NCBI GenBank assembly: GCA_015680685.1
Contig: MNCI01002315.1
Span: forward strand, 333,545-378,120
Direction of reading: 5' to 3'
DNA from: Gnetum montanum
Taxonomy: Eukaryota; Streptophyta; Gnetopsida; Gnetales; Gnetaceae
Length of the DNA stretch: 44,576 nucleotides
Shown here in pieces: positions 21,601 to 33,638 of the stretch (within the stretch, counting starts at the first letter, position 1; each line of letters opens with the position of its first letter). Under the pieces are notes generated by a model. The model ran no database searches and had not been told where the DNA came from. It worked only from the letters and a program-made list of their open reading frames with translations. The position numbers and the translations under genes were made by a program.

Positions 21601-24288
21601 GGCTTGTTTTGTTATGCCTGCTTGTGTGCCTCAATGCTCGGTTGTTGATCGCTTATGGTAGCAACTTCGGTTGATGTGGCCATCGAAACAACAAACAAAG
21701 GGATGGGCTTAGGTGAACCTAACACAATGTGTTCCCTCATCATTTGGTCGATAAGGTGCTCATTTAGCCTCCCAAGCTACCTCCTTGACTACATGGTATT
21801 GTATACAGGATGAGGTCTTAGGCGAACAAGGCCTATTGTAACCCCCACCACTAGACTCGACAAAGGGTTTGCACATTGCAGCACCCTAACAACAAAGGGT
21901 GTCTAGGTTGTAGTCACTACAACATGCTACAGGGCCCTAACCACAAAGGATGTCATAGGTGCCCGAGGTGGTGCTTTGATAACAAAAGGAATCCTTGGAT
22001 TGGTTGACGCCGAGGAGGCCCCAATGTTGTCAAAGGGTATAAGAACCATAGATGGCTCTTATGCTGGTCCTACGTCATCATCAATGCTATTGGCATTGAT
22101 GACATAGCCCACGACACTTACGTTGAGAGGGTCTTTGTAGACCTTCATTAATTAATTTCTAGGGTGAACTAGGTTAGTTGAATCAAGAACCAGTTGGCCT
22201 TGGTCAATCATGCATTGTATGTCATCCCATAAGGCCATGCAGAAGTTTGTTTCACAGCTAGGTAATTGATGATAATGGTAGAACCAGTTCAACTTAAAGT
22301 GTTTTGGAACTAGAAGCTCATCTGGTGTGACTGTTGATTGGTTTCTAAGGAGCTTACAATAGCGATCATGACACTTGCAAGCATCTTCAAAGCAGTTGAT
22401 CCAAAAGTTCCAATGGCTTGATGGGCAATAATGTATACTTTGAGCTATCCTTGTGCTCAAAGTTTGACCTTGGGGCAACTTGCCCCACGATCGCTAATGC
22501 TGCGGTTTGGTTGGTCGATGCAGTGCTAGAGCCAGTTGCCTTGTTGTTGGCTAGGGCCTTGGTTGCCTTGGCCATTGGTTTGACATTATTCTACTTAGTC
22601 TCATTGGCCACTACTGCAACAATTGTTGTTGCCTTGCCCTTCTCCTTGTCATTCTTTGTGTGTGCATTCTTGTAGGCCACGAAGGCCAAATCCTTACTGG
22701 CTTCCATCGCATCCTGAATGCTCTTTGTTTGAGTGAATGCTTGGCTTAGAGAGTGCAGGGCAAGATGGTACAACTTTGATTTAATGAAGTCATTTACTGC
22801 ACCTTTAAAAATGGTGAGTAGGTGAGTTTCTGCAATAGGCACATGGATTTCATTAAGTGCAGCACTCCATCATTGTATGAACTTTTTAACGGGCTCTAAG
22901 TGACCCTACTTGATCTGGATGAGTTGATCCAGGGTTACTTAGGCTTCAAGTTGTACTTAAAGCAAGTCACAAATTTGCTAAGAAAATCCTCCAACAAAGA
23001 TATGGATGCCCTGGGAAGTGCACGGTACCAGTCTAACACCTTACTAGTTAGGAACATGGCAAACATGTGAATGATCGCATGCGACCATGCCTGCAATAAC
23101 AGGCACTTAGACTAGAAGGTCAATAGATGGGTGTTGGGATCCCCTTCACCATTATATTTGATGAACCAGGAAAGTTGGACACTAGGAGGCAAGGTCGGCA
23201 ATGGGACAACAAGACTAATAAAGTCATCCTGGTAGAAGTCCATCACTTGGACCATATTAGAAGAGGTGGCCTTAAGCCATTTGACCTCTTTAGTGAGTGT
23301 TTGAATGAGCTAGAATGCTTGATCTAGGTTCGATGTGGGTGCAGTGGGCTGCATTGGTTTTGTGGCTTGCTGTGCTATTGGCGTGGTCCATAATCCCACT
23401 GTAGGCTATGCGACCATGTAGGATGCCTATTAAGTGTACTGCTATAAAGGCTATTGCAAGTGTTGTTGTTGCATGTGTTGTGCCCAAGGCACGAAGGCAA
23501 GGCACCACCACATGGTTGTGGCTTGGGTTATTGTAGGGGGTGCCACAGAGAGGTGGGATGTATGACGCCTGACTTATATGTGGCTGGGACGTCGACACTG
23601 TGTGCACGTAGGGTTGGGTTGGCATCATGGATGTTGGCATAGAGGATTACACAGATTGTGCCGAGACCACAAAGGACAAGGTGATAGATTGTCTTGCACC
23701 TTGATGTGTATGCATTTGATAGCTTACCATAATAGGTGTCAGCCTAGATAGTGACAGGGGAGACGTTGCTGTCTGAAAGAGGGTAGATGGCTAAGACTAT
23801 GGGGGAGCAACATTACAGGTAGATGGTAGGAAAGAGATGTAGAAGGGATTCTCATTCTCTGAATGAGCCTCAAATTCCTCTTATCCATCTTGTAGGGGTT
23901 CCTCATAGTTGGTTGCTGCATCATGCTCATTCGACCCACTCAATCGGATGAGTTGGTCGAGCATCCACCAAAAGGTCTCGATGAGGGGGATGAGATCATT
24001 AGGGGCAAGGAAGTACTCCCTCCTATTCCAATGTACAAGCTCATAACCTTACTTTTCATCTAGCTCTTGGTAGTCTAAGGGGATGCCCATCTGGAGTTTT
24101 GCACAGAGGAAGTTGTATTTATCTTTTTTGAGCACCATGTGCTCAAGAGATTGGTTATGGAGCCTGAGGGATTACCTTCCCACGAAGATGGGGCCCCTAG
24201 TTCTAGGAATGTCAATTGTGAATTCCCACTAACTAGGTCAAACAATGACTACATCTGAGATGGACGTTGAAGGCTCTTCGAGGTTCAT
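21601..24288 (-). pseudogene. F Gag (capsid/nucleocapsid), decayed
   Basis: Minus strand; ATG at 24288-24286 begins MNLEEPSTSISD. Further on, KYNGEGDPNTHLLTF (near 23150), LDWYRALPRASISLLEDF (near 23030) and FVTCFK match the retrotransposon Gag capsid core (K-Y-x-G-x-x-D-P; W-x-x-x-L-P; F). THLLTIFKGA follows near 22820. Near 21690-21660, CCFDGHINRSC looks like a remnant zinc knuckle. Gag packages the RNA. The frame is broken by stops. The start is chosen as the first ATG after the 425-base leader that opens a long frame. Confidence 0.75.
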
Positions 24289-24712
24289 GCTGTTGTGAGA
24301 AAATGTAAAAGGTGCAACACTAGAAAAGAAATAGCTAAGTATAATGATTGCTAAAAATGACTAAGTGTGGAAATGCTGAAATGATAGTTAAGTCTAAGAG
24401 TGCTACTAAAAAATGTTTGGTGCTACACTTGCTACGTTATAGCTTGCTATGCTCCTATGCTAAGGGCAAGCTATGCTCTCCCTACCACATAGAGTTCACA
24501 GTCCAAGTGCATGTAATACACTTGGGCTTTCATCCTATGAGGTTCCATAGGAATTGACAATTGGGACCAATCTACACCAATAGGATCATAGACAACTATG
24601 GGGGTGTCATGTCTACACTAGTTTAAAGCTAGTAATAGAGGTGCAAAGAGCACATGGGACTACCACTGAATGTAGAAGGAAATGGTGTGCCCTCCTTCTA
24701 TCACGAAAAAAT
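24289..24712 (-). other. F leader (5' UTR and primer-binding region)
   Basis: Minus strand right after LTR-F2: ATTTTTTCGTGATAGAAGG. I cannot match the primer-binding site to a tRNA with confidence. The leader includes another GCTATGCTC-type palindromic patch near 24440-24476. It leaves no room for the extra ORF1 of classical Ogre elements. Confidence 0.5.
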
Positions 24713-26406
24713 TGTAGCGACCAAAAACGTTGATGGCTGGAATGTTGAGGGTTCACAGGTGCACAACCTCAACCCTGCATTCACACAAGGATCTTTGTTG
24801 GGAAACAGATGCAGAGTGCCTTGGATAGTCTTGTCGATTGAACAGGGACTTTATTGGTTGTAACTGGGGTATTGGGTGCAAGTGAGGGGTGGCTTGGTTA
24901 GCTGAAATGTGAGCACTGACGTTGTGAGATAATGCTAAGTGTTCTAATGGTATTTTTTGAAGTACCAGGATTAGCTAAGCTTAAGCGTAGTAGGGAGAAC
25001 AATGGTGCAAATGTGCAAAAAAGAGTGATTTAGTGAAAAACGCGAATGTGGTACTGAATGTTAAAAAGAATGCTTGAAATGCAACGGAGATTGAGAGAAA
25101 AAATGGTACCACCCTAGACAGGGAGCATAGCAATTACAAATGAGCTTTGTGGAGGTATGTGGTGTACAGATAGGTGCAGTAGTGGCATAACCATAATTTT
25201 TTGGGATGTCCTGGGATGAAGACTAACGTCCACTATGAGGTCTGTGCCTACTAGGTTGGCTACCATAGTGTCTTGTAGGTTGTGGTGTGCTACAATGCTA
25301 AATGGGATGCAAAGGTTTAGCAAAGGTGTTAATACGCTTTGATGTGCAAGGTGTTCATGGTGCCTTAGGTGCCAATGCTTCAAATGCCCACTGCTAGAAT
25401 GAATTGCCAACTCCTAGAGTGTGGAATGTGGGGGTATTTATAGGCTGCCATGTGGCAAAGGGGTAGGTGGGGCTATGTTGACCTTTGCTATGCTCTCCCT
25501 AGAGCAACTGGTGCTACACTCTGGTGGGCTCTAGTTGACCTCAAGGGACTACTAGACTGTGACTATGTTGCCAAGACTGCATGTGCCAAAGTCAAAAAAT
25601 ACTACACTGTACTTGCAAATAGTTCAAAATAATGTAATTTGGAGGCTATGCTTTGCAGCTATGCTCTGTCCTCTTTCAAGTGGGATCAAGTGTAGGTACA
25701 ATTTTGGGATATAGAGGGGGAGAGGGGGGGAGATACAAAAAGAGTGCAAGTTGCTGATCCTACTTTTTGGAGGAGTGTTGGAGTTGGAATGAAGGCCTAT
25801 GCTAAGCTTTGGAAGCTTTTGGAGGTAGTTCCATGTTGCCATGCTAGCTACGCTCTGGAGTGTAGCCCAATAGGTAGGCAAATTTTGCAAAAAACTGAAG
25901 TCCAGTGCTGCTACGCTTGCTATGCTCATGAGTATAGAAAGATGGGATAGGGCATAGCATGGACACTTAGAAAAATTTGGTAAATATTGTAGTCCTTATT
26001 CTCACTACGCCAACTATGCTCAAGAGTGTAGTGGGGGGGGGGGGGGGGGTGGGCGGGTAGCTTCAAGAGTTAGAAAATCTGCCAAATGCCTCTTCCATGC
26101 TGAGCTAGCTTGACAACTTCTAGCTCGACACTAGTGCAAACTGGCCATCAGAGTGCTGCAACGCTGGAGAGCATCATAGGAGGAATGGGAGTATAGCAAG
26201 ACACTTAGAAAAATTGTGCAACTACTATTTGACACTTAGAAAATTTTGTAGACTTGGTTCTATGTTGCATGCTACATTGGCTATGCTCTAAAGTGTAGTC
26301 CCAGTAGTGGGCTCATGGGCCAAACACTTGGAAAAAACTTGCCTTGTGTTGACACTTAGACAAATTTTTTGTTAAAGTGTTGTTGTTTGAATTTGGTGGT
26401 GTTTCA
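24713..26406 (-). repeat. LTR-F2 (5' LTR of F)
   Basis: 1694 bases, TGTAGCGACC to GTGTTTCA in plus orientation, followed by the TTTAT duplication. Colinear with LTR-F1. A 17-base G run at 26033-26049 is absent from LTR-F1, where the place reads GAGGGGCAGC. Its palindromes are degraded by transitions compared with LTR-F1. Confidence 0.9.
26033..26057 (+). repeat. G17 tract with two further GGG runs
   Basis: Seventeen G followed by T-GGG-C-GGG: could form a quadruplex or be a slippage-prone or misassembled run. Confidence 0.85.
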
Positions 26407-26411
26407 TTTAT
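26407..26411. repeat. Target site duplication of F, right copy (TTTAT)
   Basis: Identical to 6741-6745, immediately after LTR-F2. Confidence 0.9.
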
Positions 26412-28271
26412 GATCTTGACAAGTTATATTATTTTAACTATTGGCTACCAGAGTTTTTTCATTAAGTTTAACCCAATTAGGATGAGTAAACCTAATATTA
26501 TTTTAATGGGTAAACCTTGGGGAGTTAAAAAATTTTGGAAAATTTTCTGGAAAAAAAAAAAACAAAGGTTTATGGTCCCCATGAGAAAAAGCTTATCTCT
26601 AGTAGCTCAAAAAATGAAAAATGTGAAGAATCAGGTTAGTGGTTTGAGAGTTATTATACTTAGAAGGTTTTTGGGCTCTAGAAAATTAAAAAACTCCTCT
26701 TTCATTTGTGATAGAATGATGCAAAATTGGCTAAGTATTATGACTATATATAGAATTTTTTCACTGCGTTGACGAGGATGCGTCAATGAATCTCACTACA
26801 TCAACATATTGAAAATGAGGAATTTTGGAAGAGTTTGAGACCAAATTAAGAGTCCAATGGAAGCTAAAAAATCATAGAAGAAGTCAAAAAACATAGAAGT
26901 GGGTTACAAGTTCTTGGGAGAGGAGTTAGATGGATTTGGATGAGTAGGTAATGTCAAATGAAAGCAAAACTAGACATAAGGTGATGATATATATCATGAA
27001 AATGACCAAGAGATAGAATGTTTAATATAGAAAGTCCAAGGAGTATGTAAGTGGGTCCTCCCCAAAGCAAGCTCATGCCAATAATGCCTTTTCATTCTCT
27101 CATCCCAAGGAGTCCATAGGCACCAAGGATGATTACTGATCATTGGAAGTTAAAAATCAAATCCATGTGAGAGATCAACAAAGGATTATGTCACATGCCA
27201 TAATAGACACATCAATTAACCATGATAGGAGGTAGTGAGATGATTAATAATGAGGTTAGAATGATGGGAGAGAAATAATGGTAAGAGATTCTCATCCTAG
27301 TCACGTGAAGTCCTTGTGGAATTTGTGATTAAGATGATCTGATATCATCCCATCCTTAGTTGGGACCAAGTTCAATCACATGTAGTGACTTTGCATTGTT
27401 GTATTTTGATCCTTCAATAATCAAGAGTTCATGACAATCCCCAAAGGACAACCATCACTCCAAGAAAAGAATACAAAAAGGAAGAATATAGGAAGTACCT
27501 TAGTTAGAGGGGTGTCACTAAGCATGGATACATGTCTTTCTAGCCCCATAACCAATGCTTGCAACCCATTATTTTTTCTAAGGGGTGTGCTTTGAATTCC
27601 CATGTTGTTTTTTTTTTAATGAAAACCACACCATGCAAAGACATGCTTCCTATTATAGTCGATATTAAGAGTGGTGAGAGACCAATGGAGGAAATCATAA
27701 AACTCCAAAAAGAAGTTGGGAATAAAAGATGACAAATCCCCTTAAAGTCACACCCTTGTTCATTCCCACTTGGTCTATTTTGAGTCCATTAAGTAACCGA
27801 ATCGTTAATTACTTTAAGGTTTAATTATGAAAGGATCTCATGCTTTCACAATACAAAGCCTCAAAGTGTTTGATAAAATGTATGACTATTGTGAACTTAT
27901 TGCTTAATATCATCAGAAATTCAACAATTTGTTAATTGAGGACATAGTCCCAAGATGAAATCTGGTCATTTAATGATCAATTAGAACATTAAGTTTTGCA
28001 TTAATTAATATCCAGTAGTAACAACAACCATGGAAAAAATTTCAATATTTCATACCAAAAAAACAAAACAAAGGAACACATAAGAACAATTAAAGGAAAC
28101 AAAGCGAAAGATACAAAAAAAGTTGTAAAATATCCAAGAAAATAGAAAACATAAAAAAAAAATGTAAAAAAAAAAAGATGAAAAATAAGTAGCCTACACA
28201 GAATGTTAACATGGGTGGCCATCTTCCCCATGACTAAGTTGAAAGGGAGAGATATAAGAAATAGAAAGTGT
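26412..28271 (-). other. H noncoding region between pol and ORF3, right part
   Basis: Colinear with E2 33745-35436. Shared phrases include CAAGCTCATGCC (27060 and 34276), AAGGAGTCCATGG- or TAGG (27108 and 34307), TGTGATT/TGTAGCCCATTATT (27554 and 34757) and CATCTTCCCCATGACTAAGTT (28220 and 35451). It is AT-rich with A runs near 28060-28180. No protein is seen. Confidence 0.7.
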
Positions 28272-29388
28272 CTATCTATCTGTTGAGATGTTTATGTTAC
28301 TAATTATTTTGGGTTCTAGGAAAGGTTTCAGTTGTTGAGTGTTAACTAGCAACCATTTTTCTAGGCTTGAAGGGTGGTGAATTGTCATGGCACCAAAAGA
28401 AATGATTGTATGTTTGATGTAAGGTCCTTCCCATAGCATATGAAACTTTGTTTGTTGTGGTATATGCATGGGGTTCTAGTAAAGAACATTATCAGCTAGT
28501 TGGAATTTAACTCTCCTTATTTTTGCATCATGATGTTATTTGGCATGTGCCTTGTGCACTTCATTCATTAAAAAGGCTACTTATCGATTTTTGTCTAGCA
28601 CATTCAGTGTCATTAAATGTTCCTTTTATGGTTGACTTAGATTGAGGTCAAGTTCATAGGCTATTGGTTGTGTATAGAGCTTGGCTTAAATTAGGTGTTG
28701 GTAGATTTCTGTACACCAATTCATAGAGAGAATAATCTATAAGAAGTTTCCAAGTTAATCGATAAGCCCATAGGGCATCATTGAGTTTTGTGCTCTAGCC
28801 TTTCCTATATTTACTAATGGTGCATGTTAGTATCCTACTTATTTCTCTATTAGTAACTTTGACTTGACCATTAGCTTGGGGATGATAGGGAGTTATTAAA
28901 TTATGTTCTACCCCTAAGTGTTGCATTAGTTTTCAAAAAGTAGCACCTGTGAAGTGAGTTCCATTATAAAAAATAAGTGCCCTTGGCATGCCAAACCTAT
29001 TTACCATACTTTGTTAAACAACCAATGCTGTAGTAGAAGATGAACAGTCGATGATGGTTGTAGCTTTGACCCATTTAGTGCATTAGTCAATTACTATGAT
29101 AATGTATGCGTTCCTATTGGACATGGGATCGATGGACCCCATGAAGTCAAAGTCCCAAAGGTCAAAAGGCTCTAGTGATTGGATCCATTATTAGGGCCCT
29201 TCCATTCATACAGTTATTCCTCCGTCTCTTTGACATCTCTTACACAAATAGGAAAATTAATGGATGTCCCTAAAGATTATTGGCCAATAATATCCTACCA
29301 TGAGGATTTTCATAGTTGTCCTCTTTTCTACATAATGGTCCTTATAAAGACCTTCATGAATGTCTTGGAGGATTTTCAGTTGATCAAC
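28272..29388 (-). pseudogene. H integrase (Athila-type), decayed
   Basis: Minus strand, beginning abruptly at the inversion breakpoint near 29388. The N-terminal zinc region keeps Y-L-C-K-R-C-Q-R-D-G near 29240. The core shows VID (~29090), F-Y-N-G-T-H-F where S-D-x-G-x-H-F is usual, and PYHPQANGQVKV (~28880), with K at the expected catalytic E. The C-terminal part at 28469-28272 has LWEGPYIKH, GAMTIHHP and LKPFLEP, typical of Athila integrase ends. Active-site acids are lost and stops are frequent. The first ~135 bases are repeated in inverted orientation at 43122-43255. Confidence 0.82.
29255..29388 (-). repeat. Inverted duplication y at the inversion breakpoint, left copy
   Basis: The minus-strand start of integrase (CATGAAGG, AACTATGAAAATCCTCATGG, GGATATTATTGGCC). 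The same segment is on the plus strand at 43122-43255. The left breakpoint is at 29386-29392 with short ambiguity (TCAACTAAG). Confidence 0.75.
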
Positions 29389-30066
29389 TAAGATGGATAA
29401 AATGTGAAACTCCTTAGATGAGAAGTTTCAAATAGCTCTGAAAATTATAGAGAAAAGAGTAAACCAAGGAAGCAGTAGTCAAGAAAGAAGGAATAAGAAG
29501 GATATAGAAAAGGGTTACAAAAAAAGAGTAAAGCTATAGCAGTTGAAGAGGTTGTAGATTTCGAAAAAAATGATGACGAGTGTAAAATTTGCCAATATGA
29601 ACATCCTAAGGGATGTTTCCCTATGCTATTACATCTACAAGAGTCTAGGGTATATGCATTAGATCCTAAATTTGCAAAACGAAAAACACCTAGGCAGTTG
29701 CCTTATTCACAAGGCAACTATAGGCAGCAGTTCCACCAACCAACGTATTATCCACATGGAGTACCTCCTCAACCTTAGCTACAATATGAGCAATGGCAAC
29801 ACCCATAATCTTGGGGGATGCCACCACCACGATAGCAATATCCTTATAGGTAGCCAAATCCTTATGGATACTATGTCCAACAACCTGTATTCCCTAGTGA
29901 CTCATATAGTCACACCTCCTTTGCTTACCAATACTACCCTCTAGAATATTATAGAGAACCTTCTCCAAGAGGGCAGTCTCATTTTCCTTTTCATCTTTCA
30001 TATCCCCCAATACCTCCTACACTACCAACTATCACACCCTTCCCACTTGGTCCACCTATGTAGGGG
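29389..30066 (+). pseudogene. H Gag C-terminal part, inverted copy (duplication x)
   Basis: Plus strand. FQIALKI leads into a zinc-knuckle-like C-K-I-C-Q-Y-E-H-P-K-G-C near 29588-29623 (C-x2-C-x3-H-x3-C). A long P/Y/Q-rich tail with repeats of YPY and QQP follows to about 30066 (GPPM then TAG). The same gag segment occurs on the minus strand at 43256-43935, by eye about 83-85% alike. E2's gag is less similar in the tail. Stops (TAG) replace likely Q codons. Confidence 0.78.
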
Positions 30067-30990
30067 AGAATTCCACCATAGCCATAGTAGAAAAATGCCA
30101 TGAGGGTAATAAACTTATAGTCAGATATTCATCGAAGTGGTTCTAAACTGAAACCTTGCAAGAAATAATTCTTTAGAATGAATAGTCCCACAAAACTCTT
30201 ACAAACATTCGTGGCTATTAGCCCTGTCTCATCTACCTTTGAAAGTACCCTCAAGCTACCTTCAAACTAAAGGACCTCTAATGTCCATACTATTATGTTG
30301 ACCTACACAGTCATAGATTGGATAAATGCTAGTTATCTTCCCAAGAAATGATTTGATCTTGGAAGCCCCCTCATTTATTTGCAGATAACATGGAACGATT
30401 TATGTAAGGCTCTGTTTGACTCATGTTCTGGGATGAACATAATATTCTAAGAAATGTACACGACTTAAAACCTACCTCCTCTCAAAAAGAGAAATATCAT
30501 ATTAGAGCTGGCATATCAGTCCATCACTATTTCATTGGGGCTAGTGGAGAACATTGCGACCATCGTTTGTGGGTGGTCATATCCTATAGATTTCCTTGTA
30601 CTTCATGTGAACAGTTGTAAGGGAACTTCCCTATCATTATGGGAAGGGCATGACTAAGTATTGTAGATGCCAAGATGGGGATTTGAGACCTTTCATTGAA
30701 TATCTCTAAGGAAAATGAATTTGGTAAACTAGAGAAGAAGAGGGCTGTGTGCATTGCATACACTAACATAGGGTGCCATTGCGTGCAAAGAATATGAATG
30801 GTAAAAGGTACATCTATCCATGCATGTAATGAGTGTGCTGAAATAGTAGTTATTTAGAAGTGCCTATATGTAGTAGCCAAAAACCAGGAAGGTACATAGT
30901 GGCTAATGTTAGATCATCAAACTGAATCTAAAATATGCATGGAATCATTGGAGAGCCTCACAAGAACCTACATTGAGAACATAGATGAAA
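30067..30990 (+). pseudogene. H protease region, decayed
   Basis: Plus strand in the inverted segment. C-K-A-L-F-D-S-C-S-G at about 30403-30432 is the aspartic protease active-site area (D-S-G-S/A expected). Downstream hydrophobic strings include ISLGLVENI, and GWSYPIDFLVL near 30570 corresponds to the second half of the fold. Multiple stops. E2 has the same organisation on the minus strand near 39020. Confidence 0.65.
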
Positions 30991-31999
30991 TGGAAAAACT
31001 CCATAGTCAACTCTCTCACACACAAAATGAAATGGATTGGAGGGAGTTAGAAATGCTTGATTACTTCAAGCATGAGCCCCTTGAACTAAAAGCTTTGCCG
31101 GTAACTTTAGAATATGCTTTCCTCAATAATGGTAAGCTGGTAATCATTAATGCTAACCTTGTTCAAGATTAGAAAAAGAAGCTGTTAAAGATTATGAACA
31201 AGTGACCAACAACCTTTTCTTGGTCATATCATGAACTCACTAGGATGGATCCATGGATATGTGAGCACTACATCTATACAAGCTCTTCCATCAAGTTAAA
31301 AGGACCATTGCAGAGAAATTTAAACCCAAAGCTTAAGAAAGTTGTCAAAGAAGAAGTAGAATAACTTATTAAGGCCAAGTTCATATATCCAATTGTGAAT
31401 GGTAAATGGGTTAGCCCACTCGTTATTGCATCTGAGAAACAAGGGAAGTGAAGAATCTACATAGATTTTAGGCTGTTGAACATGGCAACTTTTAAAGATC
31501 ATTTTTTGTTCTCATTTGTTAACCAAGTATTGAACACCATTGTAGGACATTACTATTATAACTTTCTAGATGGTTATAGTGGCTATAACCAAATCTATAT
31601 TGTACCAAAGGACTAGGCCTAAACAATGTTCACAAGCCCCTAAGGGACTTTTGCATACAGAAAGATGGCATTTGGCTTGTGTAATGCTACTGCTACTTTC
31701 CAACATTTGGTACTTAGCAACTTTCAACAGCAAATTGGTATCGAAGTAGAAGTCTTCATGGATGACTTCTTCAATTATGAGACCACTTTTGAGCAAGCCT
31801 TGGACCATCTTGAGCAAGTGCTTCAACGATGTATAAAGACTAATCTTAGAAGCTCAACTAGCAGAAAAGCCATCTGATGGTCCAAGAAGGCATAGTCTTG
31901 GGACACCAAATTTGAGAACAATGGATTGAGGTGGACTCAAAAAGGTACTAGTCATCTAAGGAATCATTAGGAAACTTTAAATGATGAAAGATGTAAGGT
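30991..31999 (+). pseudogene. H reverse transcriptase (Athila-type), decayed
   Basis: Plus strand. ELKALPVTLEYAFLNNGKLV (near 31090) precedes the polymerase. The fingers/palm region has V-S-P-L-V and R-I-Y-I-D-F-R-L-L-N-M-A-T near 31450, and a Y-S-G-Y-N-Q-I segment near 31580. F-M-D-D sits at 31755-31766 in VEVFMDDFF. Athila RTs typically have FMDD rather than YVDD. The open piece 31665-31877 covers this box. Stops and a frameshift elsewhere. It made element cDNA; inactive now. Confidence 0.85.
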
Positions 32000-32388
32000 T
32001 ATTCCCTGGTCATACTAGTTATTATTAGTGCTTCATCAAAAACTTCTTGAAATTTGCTAAGCCATTAGTTGAGTTGACAAAGGAGGATGCACCTTTCAAC
32101 TGCACCAATGAATATGAGTTAACATTCTAGCAATTGAAGCAAATGTTCATAGAAGCTCCCATTCTACATGCTTTTAATTGTTTTAGACCCTTCCACATCA
32201 TGAAAAATGCATCCAATAATGCCTTGGGGATCATGCTTACATAATTAGACAATAAAAAACGGCCTTACTACATCCATTGTACAAGAAGAAGCATTGTGGA
32301 GGCATAGTTGAACTACACCACCATGGAAAAGAAGCTCATGGTGGTGATGTATACCTTTTAAAAATTTAGACACTATGTGCTTGGATAT
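32000..32388 (+). pseudogene. H RNase H, first part, split by E2
   Basis: Plus strand: FLKFAKPLVELTKEDAPF (near 32045), then the RNase H start (MKNASNNALG near 32200) and TTMEKKLMVVMYTF near 32320. It breaks off at 32388, where E2's LTR begins. The coding sense resumes directly at 42683 on the other side of E2. Confidence 0.8.
32384..32388. repeat. Target site duplication of E2, left copy (GATAT)
   Basis: GATAT before E2's TGATGAG; TATAT at 42683-42687 after E2's TCATCA. Four of five bases agree, consistent with one later substitution. Confidence 0.65.
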
Positions 32389-33231
32389 TGATGAGTAGTG
32401 AGTAGTCCCTATGCCCAATCATATGAATCACTAGCATTCATTTAGTGATTCGATCAAATTTTGTAGACTTTAGCTCTCTAAGTACACCAATTTCTTGGAG
32501 GTGAATCTAACCATTGAAATCATTATCTTCTTAGTTCCACTCATGAAGTTCAAGTGTATGATTAAGTGTAACTAAGGCATCTAATTTTTATCATTTTGTC
32601 TTTTATGGTTTAACTGCCTAAGTGCTAAAAACAAAGTAAATTTAATGTGTAATTAATCTAATTAATCTAGTAACTAACTAACACTTAACTAATCCTAACA
32701 TATGCATCCATTCCCACTTTTTGTACACATCTTGAATACATTATAGCACCACTGGGTTAACAAGAATTAAGTGCTAATGGGGTTACCAAGTGTTAAACGT
32801 ATGCTCAAAGTGGTCATGCTTATGTTTGCTATTTAGTCGATATTACTTGCTTAGTTAAAATTCAGTAAGGTAGATTACATGAATATTAAATGCATAAATA
32901 AAGCATTAATCTATTCCAAGTGCTACAAGGTTTGATTAGAAAAGCTTGTCTTTATTTTCGTTCACATTGTCATGCTTAGGTACATCCATGCTTGAATAAA
33001 GATCTGTACACTTCTTTGACTCCTACTACAGGCATTAAGAAAATATTCTAACTCTAGGGAAAAAAATTTCAAGAGCTTTGCTAACTACTAAGGAAAAGGT
33101 GGATGAATTGTACGTCCAAGTATTGTATTTATAGGCCAACACACATCCCATGATATTGAATATTCAATAATGCATTTTGGGCTCTGATATTGGGGGTCCA
33201 ATATTGAGGCTTGCCAAAAAATGCTTCATCA
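32389..33231 (-). repeat. E2 3' LTR
   Basis: 843 bases from TGATGAGTAG to TGCTTCATCA in plus orientation. Partner of 41853-42682; also matches LTR-H at 3289-3873. Next to it on the minus strand lies AATGATGAGGGTA, a likely polypurine tract (33232-33244). Confidence 0.9.
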
Positions 33232-33469
33232 TACCCTCATCATTGAATGAAAACTCGTCCTTGAGTGAACAAAAGGATGAACAAGTCTTTTATAAAATAT
33301 TAGGAAGGTATGGAATTATTAACTAATTAATTGACACACAAAATGACTCAAACCAAACAAATAAATGCTAAGTGTCCAAATGTATGGATTTACAATCTTT
33401 TACAAAATTTGGTGTTCATGACAACAAAATTGAACACACTGGCAAAAATTGACATCTAAACCCCTCTGG

Positions 33470-33638
33470 AAGCTTGAAAACAAGGGAGAAGATTAAATTT
33501 TCCCAGAGATGTTACGTTGCATAGCTTCTACTGCCTGCTCCTAGGGTTGTTTAGGCTGTTCACTCCTGCTCACTCTAGGTTGCTTATTTGTTGTTGGGAC
33601 AATTCCACTTTTAGTCCATGCTTCCCTTTTGGTGCCAT
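33470..33638 (-). pseudogene. E2 ORF3 remnant
   Basis: Minus-strand ATG at 33638-33636 begins MAPKGKHGLK, the counterpart of H's ORF3 start (MAPKRG at 6643). It runs for about 55 codons and then meets sequence that in H lies beyond ORF3's end. So about 2.3 kb of ORF3 is deleted in E2. Confidence 0.6.

Larger units (their letters stand above)
6746..26406 (-). mobile_element. Element F: 19.66-kb Tat/Ogre-like Ty3/gypsy retrotransposon
   Basis: Bounded by direct LTRs (6746-8467 and 24713-26406) with TG...CA ends and a perfect TTTAT duplication. Minus-strand order: 5' LTR, 425-base leader, gag (24288 down to ~21.6 kb), protease (~21.2-20.8 kb), intron-like spacer with cargo (20673-13849), reverse transcriptase, RNase H, a second archaeal-type RNase H, integrase (to 10468), 3' UTR with tandem repeats, 3' LTR. 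The second RNase H (FPCTNNVAKYKG and GDSQLVINQV) and the pol sequence style place it in the Tat clade (Ogre/Retand/Grande relatives), known for giant size, a pro-RT intron, extra ORFs and tandem repeats. No ORF1 lies upstream of gag. Every coding part is broken. Confidence 0.9.

Noticed and set aside
22418-22675. 85-residue hydrophobic plus-strand ORF resembling a membrane protein
   Set aside because: It is the antisense of F gag, whose minus-strand frame is conserved with known Gag layout.
24713-24740. Primer-binding site for F matching a particular tRNA
   Set aside because: The bases after the 5' LTR (ATTTTTTCGTGATAGAAGG on the minus strand) do not match a tRNA end that I can defend, so none is annotated.
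26377-26772. 131-residue plus-strand ORF
   Set aside because: It runs across the LTR-F2/target-duplication/H junction and so cannot be an ancestral gene.
28001-28231. F/L/Y-rich minus-strand ORF as a membrane protein
   Set aside because: It is translation of A-rich noncoding H sequence; the homologous E2 region has no matching frame.
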